From contig FR887197.1 of NCBI GenBank assembly GCA_000436735.1, forward strand, positions 1-7,400: a stretch of DNA of 7,400 nt, read 5' to 3'. The first letter of the stretch is position 1; every line of letters starts with the position of its first letter. A program made the translations under genes and the position numbers. A model generated the notes under the pieces. It had not been told where the DNA came from. It saw only the letters and a list, made by a program, of their open reading frames with translations, and did no database searches. Below, in pieces: positions 1 to 4,656 of this stretch. This DNA is from Firmicutes bacterium CAG:170. Lineage in GTDB: Bacteria > Bacillota > Clostridia > Oscillospirales > Oscillospiraceae.

Positions 1-585
1 GAGGCCGTCGCCCGTGAGACCGGCGCGCAGGCCATCTGCTGCGACGTGTCGGACGAGGAGGCCGTGCAGGCTGCGTTCCGGCGCATTCCCGGCGTGGATA
101 TTCTGGTCTGCAACGCCGGGATCTGTCACTATGGGCTGATCTCGCAGATCACGCCTGCCGAATGGCGGCGGCTGTTCGCCGTCAACGTGGACGGCGTGTA
201 TCACTGTGTCCGGGCGGCGCTGCCGTCGATGCTGCAAAAGCAGTCCGGCAGCATCGTGACCGTCTCGTCCATGTGGGGACAGGTCGGCGCGTCGTGCGAG
301 GCGGGCTATTCCGCGACCAAGGGCGCAGTCCTCGCGCTGACCAAGGCGCTGGCACAGGAGCTTGGCCCGAGCGGCATCCGCGTCAATGCCGTCGCGCCGG
401 GCGTCATTCAGACCGATATGTGCGCCTCCGTCGCGCCGGAGGTGCTGGAGCAGCTCCGGCAGGAGACGCCCATCGAGCGGCTCGGCCGTCCGGAGGACGT
501 GGCGAAGGCCATCGCCGATCTGGCCGATTCCGGCTTTATCACGGGGCAGGTGCTGGGCGTCAGCGGCGGCTTCGTCATAACCTGA
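1..585 (+). CDS. SDR-family oxidoreductase, possibly EF-P 5-aminopentanone reductase (YmfI-like); 5' end outside window
   Basis: An open frame runs from base 1 to the TGA at 583-585 (194 residues visible). The N-terminal part with the TGxxxGxG dinucleotide-binding loop, about 45 residues, lies upstream of the window. Visible SDR hallmarks are the NAG motif (VCNAG), a conserved asparagine in FAVNVDGVYH, and the catalytic Ser-13-Tyr-3-Lys arrangement (SSMWGQVGASCE followed by GYSATK). PGVIQTDM and a C-terminal FITGQVLGVSGGF follow. The family reduces ketones with NAD(P)H in the cytoplasm. The WGxxGASCE stretch after the catalytic serine and the NAGxxHYGLI segment resemble, from memory, Bacillus YmfI, which reduces the 5-aminopentanone modification on elongation factor P. 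A FabG-like 3-oxoacyl-ACP reductase is the main alternative. The SDR family call is firm; the subfamily is a guess. It converges on queT, with 13 bases between the two stop codons. Confidence 0.9.
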   Translation, partial: EAVARETGAQAICCDVSDEEAVQAAFRRIPGVDILVCNAGICHYGLISQITPAEWRRLFAVNVDGVYHCVRAALPSMLQKQSGSIVTVSSMWGQVGASCEAGYSATKGAVLALTKALAQELGPSGIRVNAVAPGVIQTDMCASVAPEVLEQLRQETPIERLGRPEDVAKAIADLADSGFITGQVLGVSGGFVIT

Positions 586-601
586 CCGCCGCGCGGCGTC
601 A
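583..601. terminator. Short hairpin spanning both convergent stop codons
   Basis: TGAC-(C)-GCC / GGC-GTCA pairs around a GCGC loop, with one bulged C. The 5' arm contains the stop codon of the SDR gene and the 3' arm contains the stop codon of queT on the other strand. On the plus strand it is followed by an interrupted T-rich stretch (606-617); on the minus strand no T-run follows. A weak shared terminator is plausible but not certain. Confidence 0.4.
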
Positions 602-1090
602 TTTGAGAATTTTTCCGATCACGTTTTCCTTCTTCATAAAGAGATAGAGCGGCACGCCGAGGACATACAGCACGGTGATCTCGCCCGCGGCGACCTGCGC
701 GCCCTTGAGCGCGAAGCCCAGCCAGAAGGTTTCCGGCGTCAGGACGAAGGCCAGCATGGCCCCGACCAGAACGGCGTTTGCGAGGATCGTCGGCAGCGGC
801 AGCAGCCACGTTTTCTTCATCCGGGCCGTCAGCAGGCAGCCGATCAGCGTCGCCGCCGAGCCGACCACGATGTCCAGCACCGAAACGGTGGAGAAAATGT
901 TGGCGATGACGCAGCCGAGCGTCAGTCCGACGGTCAGACTCGGCTCGAGGACGACGAGCAGGCACATCGCGTCGGCGATGCGGAACTGAATGTCCCCGTA
1001 GGCGAAGGAGGCCGTCAGGATGGTGATGGCCGCGTAGAGTCCGGCGACCACGCCGTTGAGTGCGATTTGTCTTGTGTTGAGCTTTTTCAT
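599..1090 (-). CDS. queT: QueT-family queuosine precursor transporter, ECF S component
   Basis: The product is 163 residues, the usual size for QueT, and strongly hydrophobic with about five to six membrane segments. It begins MKKLNTRQIALNGVVAGLYAA, with hydrophobic stretches around residues 11-30, 40-75, 78-92, 95-118 and 125-152, and ends in a basic tail. The segment QFRIADAMCLLVVLEP followed by GLTLGCVIANIFS matches the family pattern. QueT is the substrate-specificity subunit of an energy-coupling-factor importer for a queuosine precursor (preQ1, preQ0 or queuine); the shared EcfA/EcfA'/EcfT module must be encoded elsewhere. The ATG at 1088-1090 has an AAGGA site eight bases upstream. The preQ1-I riboswitch directly upstream independently supports the assignment. 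The gene is monocistronic here and convergent with the SDR gene. Confidence 0.93.
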   Translation of the reverse strand: MKKLNTRQIALNGVVAGLYAAITILTASFAYGDIQFRIADAMCLLVVLEPSLTVGLTLGCVIANIFSTVSVLDIVVGSAATLIGCLLTARMKKTWLLPLPTILANAVLVGAMLAFVLTPETFWLGFALKGAQVAAGEITVLYVLGVPLYLFMKKENVIGKILK

Positions 1091-1113
1091 GATGTGTTTC
1101 CTTTCCGCGGAAC

Positions 1114-1137
1114 AAAAAATGGGCGCAATGCGCCCAT
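1114..1137 (-). terminator. Riboswitch-controlled intrinsic terminator of queT
   Basis: On the minus strand ATGGGCGC pairs with GCGCCCAT around an ATT loop and is followed by six T residues. It lies between the preQ1 aptamer and the queT ribosome binding site. Bases 1134-1142 (ACAGGATGG), which overlap its 5' arm, are a perfect 9-nt complement of CCATCCTGT (1162-1170) inside the aptamer. An antiterminator can therefore form only when the aptamer is not folded. This is the layout of a transcriptional OFF switch. Confidence 0.88.
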
Positions 1138-1144
1138 CCTGTTC

Positions 1145-1183
1145 CCTAGTTTTGTTTTAAGACAGGATGGTTACGAACTGTCT
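1145..1183 (-). promoter_or_regulatory. preQ1-I riboswitch aptamer upstream of queT
   Basis: Read on the minus strand, a 6-bp stem AGACAG/CTGTCT (1178-1183 with 1160-1165) encloses the loop TTCGTAACCATC. It is followed by an A-rich tail TTAAAACAAAACTAGG. The small stem, the AACC loop segment and the A-rich tail ending in CTAGG fit the preQ1 class I H-type pseudoknot, in which loop CC pairs with tail GG. Its 3' stem strand and loop double as half of an antiterminator. Binding of preQ1 should favour the terminator at 1114-1137 and switch queT off. The match was made by eye against remembered members of the class. Confidence 0.88.
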
Positions 1184-1195
1184 GCGCCGAAGCGC
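1184..1195 (-). other. UUCG-tetraloop hairpin just 5' of the preQ1 aptamer
   Basis: On the minus strand GCGC-TTCG-GCGC forms a 4-bp stem closed by C(UUCG)G, one of the most stable RNA tetraloops. It sits immediately upstream of the aptamer stem in the queT leader and may insulate or nucleate aptamer folding. Confidence 0.55.
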
Positions 1196-1200
1196 TATGA

Positions 1201-1229
1201 AAAATCGCCTGTGTATTGTACACAGGCGA
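1201..1229. repeat. Palindromic repeat, copy A (29 bp)
   Basis: This 29-bp segment is identical to 1466-1494. It contains an 11-bp perfect inverted repeat (TCGCCTGTGTA and TACACAGGCGA) around a TTG centre. On the minus strand it is followed by TTTTT, so it can also act as an intrinsic terminator of leftward transcription. Its centre forms the -10 box of the putative queT promoter. Confidence 0.9.
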
Positions 1230-1244
1230 CTTTGAGCGTGTCAA
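1215..1244 (-). promoter_or_regulatory. Candidate sigma-A promoter for the queT leader
   Basis: On the minus strand there is TTGACA at 1239-1244, an 18-bp spacer, and TACAAT at 1215-1220. Transcription would start near 1208, about 25 bases before the aptamer stem. The -35 box lies in an arm of the hairpin at 1234-1263, and the -10 box spans the centre of the palindrome at 1205-1229. No other credible promoter was seen between here and queT. Confidence 0.55.
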
Positions 1245-1465
1245 AAGTGTTTTTGACACGCTCTCAAACGGGAAACGCTGCGCTGGTTTCCCGTTTGAAA
1301 AGGCCTGCATCCTGCTGCGCGCATAATTTGTGTGCCGCAGGCACACAAATTCCACACTTGCAGGACGTAAAGTGTTTTGTCCGACGTACACGCCGCCGGG
1401 CAAAACAAACCTACATTCCATTCCGCCGTGCGCGGCGGAACTCTACGAGGTTCTTTGGCGGAATG

Positions 1466-1494
1466 AAAATCGCCTGTGTATTGTACACAGGCGA
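1466..1494. repeat. Palindromic repeat, copy B (29 bp)
   Basis: This is an exact copy of 1201-1229 in the same orientation, 265 bp away. Here the stem extends to 14 bp because the flanking AAA and TTT also pair. Like copy A it has TTGACA upstream on the minus strand, at 17 bp from the TACAAT in its centre. Confidence 0.9.
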
Positions 1495-1497
1495 TTT
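1467..1497 (-). terminator. Intrinsic terminator after guaD
   Basis: A 14-bp perfect stem with a 3-nt loop begins 14 bases beyond the guaD stop codon. On the minus strand the 3' arm runs into GATTTTCATT, giving a short T-run. Position and strength suit a terminator for guaD. The same bases also contain a promoter-like -10 box, so the role is ambiguous. Confidence 0.6.
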
Positions 1498-1508
1498 CCT
1501 TTTGTCAA
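1480..1508 (-). promoter_or_regulatory. Candidate leftward promoter just past guaD
   Basis: On the minus strand TTGACA (1503-1508) and TACAAT (1480-1485) are separated by exactly 17 bp, five bases or fewer past the guaD stop codon. A transcript would start near 1473, read through the hairpin array, and meet copy A (1201-1229), which is followed by five T residues. It would give a structured RNA of about 270 nt with no obvious coding content. Confidence 0.4.
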
Positions 1509-1511
1509 TAC

Positions 1512-2780
1512 TCAAAGCACCTTTTCGCCCGCGACATATTTTTCGCGGACGCAGCGCTCGTCGGCGAGATAGACCAGCCGCTCGAGACGCGCGCGGACGG
1601 AAAGCTCCTGCGGATGGTCGAGCGAAGAATCGTCCATCACGACGATGTCGGCCTCATAGCCGTCGCGGAACGCGCCGACCTTCCCGAAGAATTCGCCGCC
1701 GCCCATCGTCGCCAGATAGAACGCGCGGTCGAAGGACAATGCGGGCACGGACTGATCCTGAAGCCGCCAGCGGAGCTTCGAGGCCTGAATGGCGTGCATC
1801 ATGGCGCGGAGGATGCTCTCATGGCTGCCGCCGGCCACGTCGGTGGCGAGGCCGACCTTCAGGCCGTTGTCCAGGAATCTGCTGACCGGCGCGACGCCGG
1901 AGGAAAGATTCATGTTCGATTCCGGCGAATGCGCGATGAACACGCCGTTCTCCTTCATCAGCTCCTGCTCCAGCTCACCGGAGTGGACGCAGTGGGCCAT
2001 GATGCAGCGGTGGTCGCCGCCGAAAAGCCCGAACTGCCGGTAGGCGTCGCCATAGCACTTCGAGCGCGGGCAAAGCTCCTGCACCCACGCGATCTCGCTG
2101 AAATTCTCGGACAGGTGACTCTGCACGGGCAGGCCGTACTGCCGCCGGATCTCGCTGAGCGCGTACATCAGATCGTCGGTACACGACGGGATGAAGCGCG
2201 GCGTCAGGATGGGCTTCGTTTTTTCGAATTTCTCCGCCGCCTCGATCCACGCGACAGTATCCCGCACGGCCTGATTCTTCGAGATCTCGCGCAGATAAAC
2301 CGGGCAGTTGCGGTTCATGTTGACCTTGCCGACGTAGGTGCGCAGGCCGCTTTGCTCCAGCAGCTCCATCAGGTGCAGCGTCGCCGGCACATGGATGGTG
2401 GCAAAAATACTGGCGCGGGTGGTCGTGCTGTGGACAAGGTGGCGCACAAAGCTCTCATACGCGCGGTGTGCATATTCCAGATCCCGGTATTTTGACTCCT
2501 CCGGGAAGGTATAGGTGTTGAGCCACTCCAGCAGCTCCATATCCATCCCGAGGCCCCGGAAGGCGAACTGCGGCGCGTGGACGTGCAGGTCGGTCATGCC
2601 GGGGAGGATGAGGCAGCTGCCGCGGTCATTCAGCGGCAGCGCGGCAAACTGTCCGGGCAGCTCCCGGAACACGCCGCGCACAAGACCGTCCTCCACCACA
2701 AGATAGCCATTCTCCGTAATGCCGATCTCGTCCATCGACACGCTCGTACAGATCTGGCCCTTCAACACAAAGCTCTTCAC
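1512..2780 (-). CDS. guaD: Guanine deaminase
   Basis: This is a 422-residue cytoplasmic amidohydrolase that converts guanine to xanthine and ammonia. Metal-site residues are all visible: the HxH pair at 66 and 68 in PGMTDLHVHAPQ, then His222 and Glu225 in SHLSEN, His263 in MAHCVH, and Asp314 in ATDVAGG. The run FRGLGMDMELLEWLN followed by TYTFPEE is characteristic of guanine deaminases rather than other members of the superfamily, and the length is normal. The best start is the GTG at 2778-2780, with AAGGGAG about ten bases upstream; it gives a natural N-terminal beta-domain (KSFVLKGQI). A hairpin terminator follows at 1467-1497. It is transcribed divergently from a BMP-type nucleoside transporter, which suggests purine scavenging. 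All key residues are intact. Confidence 0.95.
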   Translation of the reverse strand: MKSFVLKGQICTSVSMDEIGITENGYLVVEDGLVRGVFRELPGQFAALPLNDRGSCLILPGMTDLHVHAPQFAFRGLGMDMELLEWLNTYTFPEESKYRDLEYAHRAYESFVRHLVHSTTTRASIFATIHVPATLHLMELLEQSGLRTYVGKVNMNRNCPVYLREISKNQAVRDTVAWIEAAEKFEKTKPILTPRFIPSCTDDLMYALSEIRRQYGLPVQSHLSENFSEIAWVQELCPRSKCYGDAYRQFGLFGGDHRCIMAHCVHSGELEQELMKENGVFIAHSPESNMNLSSGVAPVSRFLDNGLKVGLATDVAGGSHESILRAMMHAIQASKLRWRLQDQSVPALSFDRAFYLATMGGGEFFGKVGAFRDGYEADIVVMDDSSLDHPQELSVRARLERLVYLADERCVREKYVAGEKVL

Positions 2781-2861
2781 GCGCTGTTCGCTCCCTTTTT
2801 CTGAGAAAATTGACTGTTCGGCGATGGGGAATTGTTGATTTTCGCCAAGGGCAGTTTAATT

Positions 2862-2870
2862 ATTATACCA
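2862..2870 (-). promoter_or_regulatory. Extended -10 promoter element for guaD
   Basis: On the minus strand TGGTATAAT is a perfect TG-N-TATAAT extended -10 element. No good -35 box lies 16-18 bp upstream, which is common for extended -10 promoters. Transcription would start near 2855, giving a leader of about 75 nt before the GTG start. Confidence 0.6.
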
Positions 2871-2961
2871 CGGTTTCGTCATTTAGCCCATGCATTTTCT
2901 TCCGTGATTCTATCCAAAATCTTCTTTCTGGTTTTATAGAAAACGTCAAGACGTGATTTTT

Positions 2962-2978
2962 CCTAAAAATTTTTTAGG
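2962..2978. repeat. AT-rich palindrome, copy 1
   Basis: CCTAAAAATTTTTTAGG is a near-perfect dyad with 7-bp arms. It shares 14 identical bases (AAAAATTTTTTAGG) with 3114-3127, and a similar element lies at 4553-4568. It sits about 60 bases upstream of the BMP -35 box, so it could be an operator or simply an UP-like AT tract. Confidence 0.5.
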
Positions 2979-3039
2979 TTCCGGGCGCACTTTTGTGTAC
3001 GATTTCACCCATTTCAAGGAAACTTTTTTCAAAAAAATA

Positions 3040-3068
3040 TTGAAACGTCCGCCGAAATGGAGTAATAT
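3040..3068 (+). promoter_or_regulatory. Promoter of the BMP binding-protein gene
   Basis: TTGAAA (3040-3045), a 17-bp spacer and TAATAT (3063-3068) form a good sigma-A promoter preceded by A/T tracts. The start would fall near 3075, leaving a 5' leader of about 64 nt. Confidence 0.65.
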
Positions 3069-3111
3069 ATGGACAAGCGCTTCAACGCTTTCATGAAACG
3101 CTGTGAGAGAC

Positions 3112-3127
3112 CCAAAAATTTTTTAGG
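3112..3127. repeat. AT-rich palindrome, copy 2, touching the BMP ribosome binding site
   Basis: CCAAAAATTTTTTAGG lies in the transcribed leader, and its last AGG is the first part of the AGGAGG ribosome binding site (3125-3130). It repeats 14 bases of 2965-2978. It could be a DNA operator downstream of the start site or a weak RNA stem near the ribosome binding site. Confidence 0.5.
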
Positions 3128-3138
3128 AGGAACACAAA

Positions 3139-4392
3139 ATGAAAAAGGTTCTTGCTCTGCTGCTGGCGCTCGTCATGGTGCTTGCACTGGTCGCCTGCGC
3201 TTCGAAGCCTGCGAACGACACGCCCGCCGAGACCCCGGCTGAGAACACGCCCGCCGAGACCCCGGCTGAGAACACGGAAGTTCCCGAGGGCTTCAAGGTC
3301 GGCTTCATCACTCTGCATGATGAAAACTCCACCTATGACCTGAACTTCATCAACGCCGCCAAGGAAGCCTGCGAGACGCTGGGCGTTGAGTACACGCTGA
3401 TCACCAACGTTCCCGAAGGCCAGGAGTGCTACGACAAGGCCGCTGAGCTGGCTGACGCCGGCTGCAACATCATCTTTGCCGACTCCTTTGGTCACGAGGA
3501 CTACATGATCCAGGCCGCCAAGGAATTCCCCAACGTGCAGTTCTGCCACTCCACCGGCACCAAGGCGCACACCGAGGGCCTTTCCAACTACCACAACGCT
3601 TTCGCCTCCATCTATGAGGGCCGTTATCTGGCTGGCGTCGCCGCCGGTATGAAGCTCAATGAGATGATCGAGAACGGTGAGTTCACCGCGGACGAGGCCA
3701 AGATGGGCTATGTCGGCGCATTCACCTACGCGGAAGTTATCTCCGGCTACACCTCCTTCTTCCTGGGCGCACGCTCCGTCTGCCCGACCGTCACGATGGA
3801 AGTCACCTTCACCGGCAGCTGGTACGACGAGACTGCTGAGAAGGAAGGCGCTCAGAAGCTGATCCAGAACGGCTGCAAGCTCATCAGTCAGCACGCCGAC
3901 TCCTTCGGTGCTCCGACCGCCTGCGAGACCGCCGGTGTCCCCAACGTCTCCTACAACGGCTCCACTGCTTCCGTCGGCCCCAACACCTACATCATTTCCT
4001 CCCGTATTGACTGGGCTCCGTACTACATCTACGCCATCAAGGCCTGCATGAACGGCGAAGCCATCGACACGGACTGGACCGGCACGCTGGCCACCGGCTC
4101 CGTCGTCCTCTCCGAGCTGAACGAGAAGGTCGCCGCTGCTGGCACGCAGGAAGCGCTTGACCAGGTCAAGGCCGAGCTGGAAGCCGGCACGCGCCACGTC
4201 TTTGACATCACCACCTTCACGGTTGACGGCAAGCAGCTCGACAGCTACATGGCGGACGTCGATACCGACCCCGACTACACGCCCGACACCGAGGCGATCA
4301 AGGACGGCTACTTCGCCGAGTCCTCCGACCGCTCCGCTCCGTACTTCAACCTCTATATCGACGGCATTACCCTGCTCGACCAGGCGTTCTAA
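3139..4392 (+). CDS. BMP-family ABC transporter substrate-binding lipoprotein
   Basis: This 417-residue exported lipoprotein begins with MKK, has a hydrophobic stretch of about 15 residues, and carries a lipobox (LVAC) with the acylated cysteine at position 20. A low-complexity Thr/Pro/Ala/Glu linker (about residues 26-47) precedes the periplasmic-binding-protein-like fold, which starts at GFKVGFITLHDE. The body has BMP/PnrA features, such as ADAGCNIIFADSFGHED and a YNGSTASVGPNTY segment near the hinge. Members of this family bind purine nucleosides, and the adjacent guanine deaminase and permeases agree with that, but the ligand is inferred. AGGAGG lies eight bases before the ATG. The gene ends at a TAA and is followed by a strong terminator at 4409-4443, so it is probably expressed above the ATPase and permeases. 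Codon choice is strongly biased to C-ending codons, as in highly expressed genes. Confidence 0.93.
   Translation: MKKVLALLLALVMVLALVACASKPANDTPAETPAENTPAETPAENTEVPEGFKVGFITLHDENSTYDLNFINAAKEACETLGVEYTLITNVPEGQECYDKAAELADAGCNIIFADSFGHEDYMIQAAKEFPNVQFCHSTGTKAHTEGLSNYHNAFASIYEGRYLAGVAAGMKLNEMIENGEFTADEAKMGYVGAFTYAEVISGYTSFFLGARSVCPTVTMEVTFTGSWYDETAEKEGAQKLIQNGCKLISQHADSFGAPTACETAGVPNVSYNGSTASVGPNTYIISSRIDWAPYYIYAIKACMNGEAIDTDWTGTLATGSVVLSELNEKVAAAGTQEALDQVKAELEAGTRHVFDITTFTVDGKQLDSYMADVDTDPDYTPDTEAIKDGYFAESSDRSAPYFNLYIDGITLLDQAF
3218..3271 (+). repeat. Two tandem 27-bp repeats in the lipoprotein linker
   Basis: Two identical 27-bp units (3218-3244 and 3245-3271) are followed by the first five bases of a third. 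They encode TPAETPAEN twice, just after the lipidated cysteine. Because the unit is a multiple of three, copy-number change by slippage would lengthen or shorten the linker without shifting the frame. Confidence 0.92.
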
Positions 4393-4408
4393 GCCGAGAC
4401 CGATCCTT

Positions 4409-4443
4409 ATCGGGCTGCCCTCGGGCAGCCCGATTCCATTTTT
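4409..4443 (+). terminator. Intrinsic terminator after the BMP gene
   Basis: An 11-bp perfect stem (ATCGGGCTGCC with GGCAGCCCGAT) with a CTCG loop is followed by TCCATTTTT. It begins 16 bases after the TAA stop. It separates the binding protein from the ATPase gene and probably allows some readthrough. Confidence 0.9.
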
Positions 4444-4475
4444 CGGAGACGGGACGCAAAGCCTGCCTCCGGAGC

Positions 4476-4513
4476 GGCAATTTCCTTTTTACGGAATCCA
4501 ATTCCGCATTGCC
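4476..4513. other. Two-step imperfect hairpin in the leader region
   Basis: The outer arms GGCAAT and ATTGCC and the inner arms CGGAAT and ATTCCG (CCA loop) enclose an asymmetric internal loop containing TTCCTTTTTA. It lies between the BMP terminator and the next promoter. Any function is unknown. Confidence 0.45.
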
Positions 4514-4552
4514 GAACGGTCTTGGTCATTATATGAAAAACTTTTTATCTAT

Positions 4553-4568
4553 CTAAAAAATTTTTTGG
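4553..4568. repeat. AT-rich palindrome, related copy 3
   Basis: CTAAAAAATTTTTTGG resembles the two dyads at 2962-2978 and 3112-3127. It ends nine bases before the -35 box of the ATPase promoter. Recurrence near each transporter promoter hints at a shared operator, but A-run/T-run sequence also arises easily in AT-rich promoter DNA. Confidence 0.4.
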
Positions 4569-4577
4569 TCATACTGA

Positions 4578-4606
4578 TTTACAATGCCGCTGAGTTATGC
4601 TAAAAT
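4578..4606 (+). promoter_or_regulatory. Promoter of the ATPase-permease operon
   Basis: TTTACA (4578-4583), a 17-bp spacer and TAAAAT (4601-4606) are preceded by TGC, which makes the -10 element extended (TG-C-TAAAAT). It would start transcription near 4613, about 44 bases before the chosen ATPase start. Confidence 0.72.
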
Positions 4607-4656
4607 AATAAAGTAAAAACGGGAGAGGCTTCTTCCGCAAAGAAAGGGTGACCGCC

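Larger units (their letters stand above)
1205..1497. other. Array of seven consecutive hairpins, no credible gene
   Basis: No gene is credible between the queT leader and guaD; this stretch is almost entirely inverted repeats. In order: 1205-1229 (11-bp stem, TTG loop); 1234-1263 (13-bp stem GAGCGTGTCAAAA, 4-nt loop); 1264-1298 (13-bp stem TCAAACGGGAAAC, 9-nt loop); 1325-1351 (12-bp stem AATTTGTGTGCC, GCA loop); 1373-1407 (about 10 bp with one G-U pair, GTTTTGTCC with GGGCAAAAC); 1419-1465 (outer 9-bp stem CATTCCGCC, or alternatively an inner 8-bp stem at 1421-1440); and 1467-1497 (14-bp stem). The first and last share an identical core. The stems are unrelated to one another apart from that pair. 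The sequence fits a structured RNA transcribed leftward, or a cluster of palindromic mobile repeats; nothing seen decides between them. Confidence 0.75.
2781..3138. other. AT-rich divergent intergenic region between guaD and the BMP gene
   Basis: This region of about 360 bases holds no credible gene. It contains a leftward promoter for guaD, a rightward promoter for the BMP gene, and two copies of an AT-rich palindrome (2962-2978 and 3112-3127). There is also a CCATTTC...GAAATGG inverted repeat (3009-3015 and 3054-3060) bracketing the rightward -35 box, and a perfect ACGTC-AA-GACGT dyad near 2943-2954. The guaD leader can form a small hairpin (GGCGA with TCGCC, 2821-2848). I found no purine riboswitch core on either strand. 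Confidence 0.7.

Noticed and set aside
1146..1421. Minus-strand 91-codon open frame in the hairpin array
   Set aside because: Its sequence is dictated by the inverted repeats, it overlaps the preQ1 aptamer, and it has no convincing ribosome binding site or family resemblance.
1325..1465. tRNA-like or CRISPR-like structure
   Set aside because: The hairpins do not form a cloverleaf with an acceptor stem and conserved T-loop, and there are no regularly spaced direct repeats.
1067..1885. Long plus-strand open frame across the hairpin array and into guaD
   Set aside because: It reads through the riboswitch and seven hairpins, is Arg/Ser/Cys-rich without any recognisable domain, and lies antisense to a clear guanine deaminase.
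1476..2495. Plus-strand 339-codon open frame antisense to guaD
   Set aside because: Composition is typical of the antisense frame of a GC-rich gene, and it starts inside a terminator-like hairpin. guaD on the other strand has all its catalytic residues.
2816..2821. PurR-box-like CCGAAC on the minus strand, with another at 4512-4517 on the plus strand
   Set aside because: The hexamer is expected several times by chance in a window this size, the flanks do not fit the A/T-rich consensus, and no paired inverted copy at the right distance is present.
2781..3138. Guanine/purine riboswitch between guaD and the BMP gene
   Set aside because: I looked for the conserved three-way-junction core and the two pairing loops on both strands and did not see them.
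3091..4197. Minus-strand 368-codon open frame opposite the BMP gene
   Set aside because: Gly/Val-rich mirror of a strongly codon-biased gene, with no recognisable motif. The plus-strand lipoprotein has a signal peptide, lipobox and ribosome binding site.
4648..4656. GTG at 4648 as the ATPase start
   Set aside because: The only nearby Shine-Dalgarno-like sequence (AAAGG) touches it directly, leaving no spacer. The TTG at 4657 has normal spacing, though this is not decisive.
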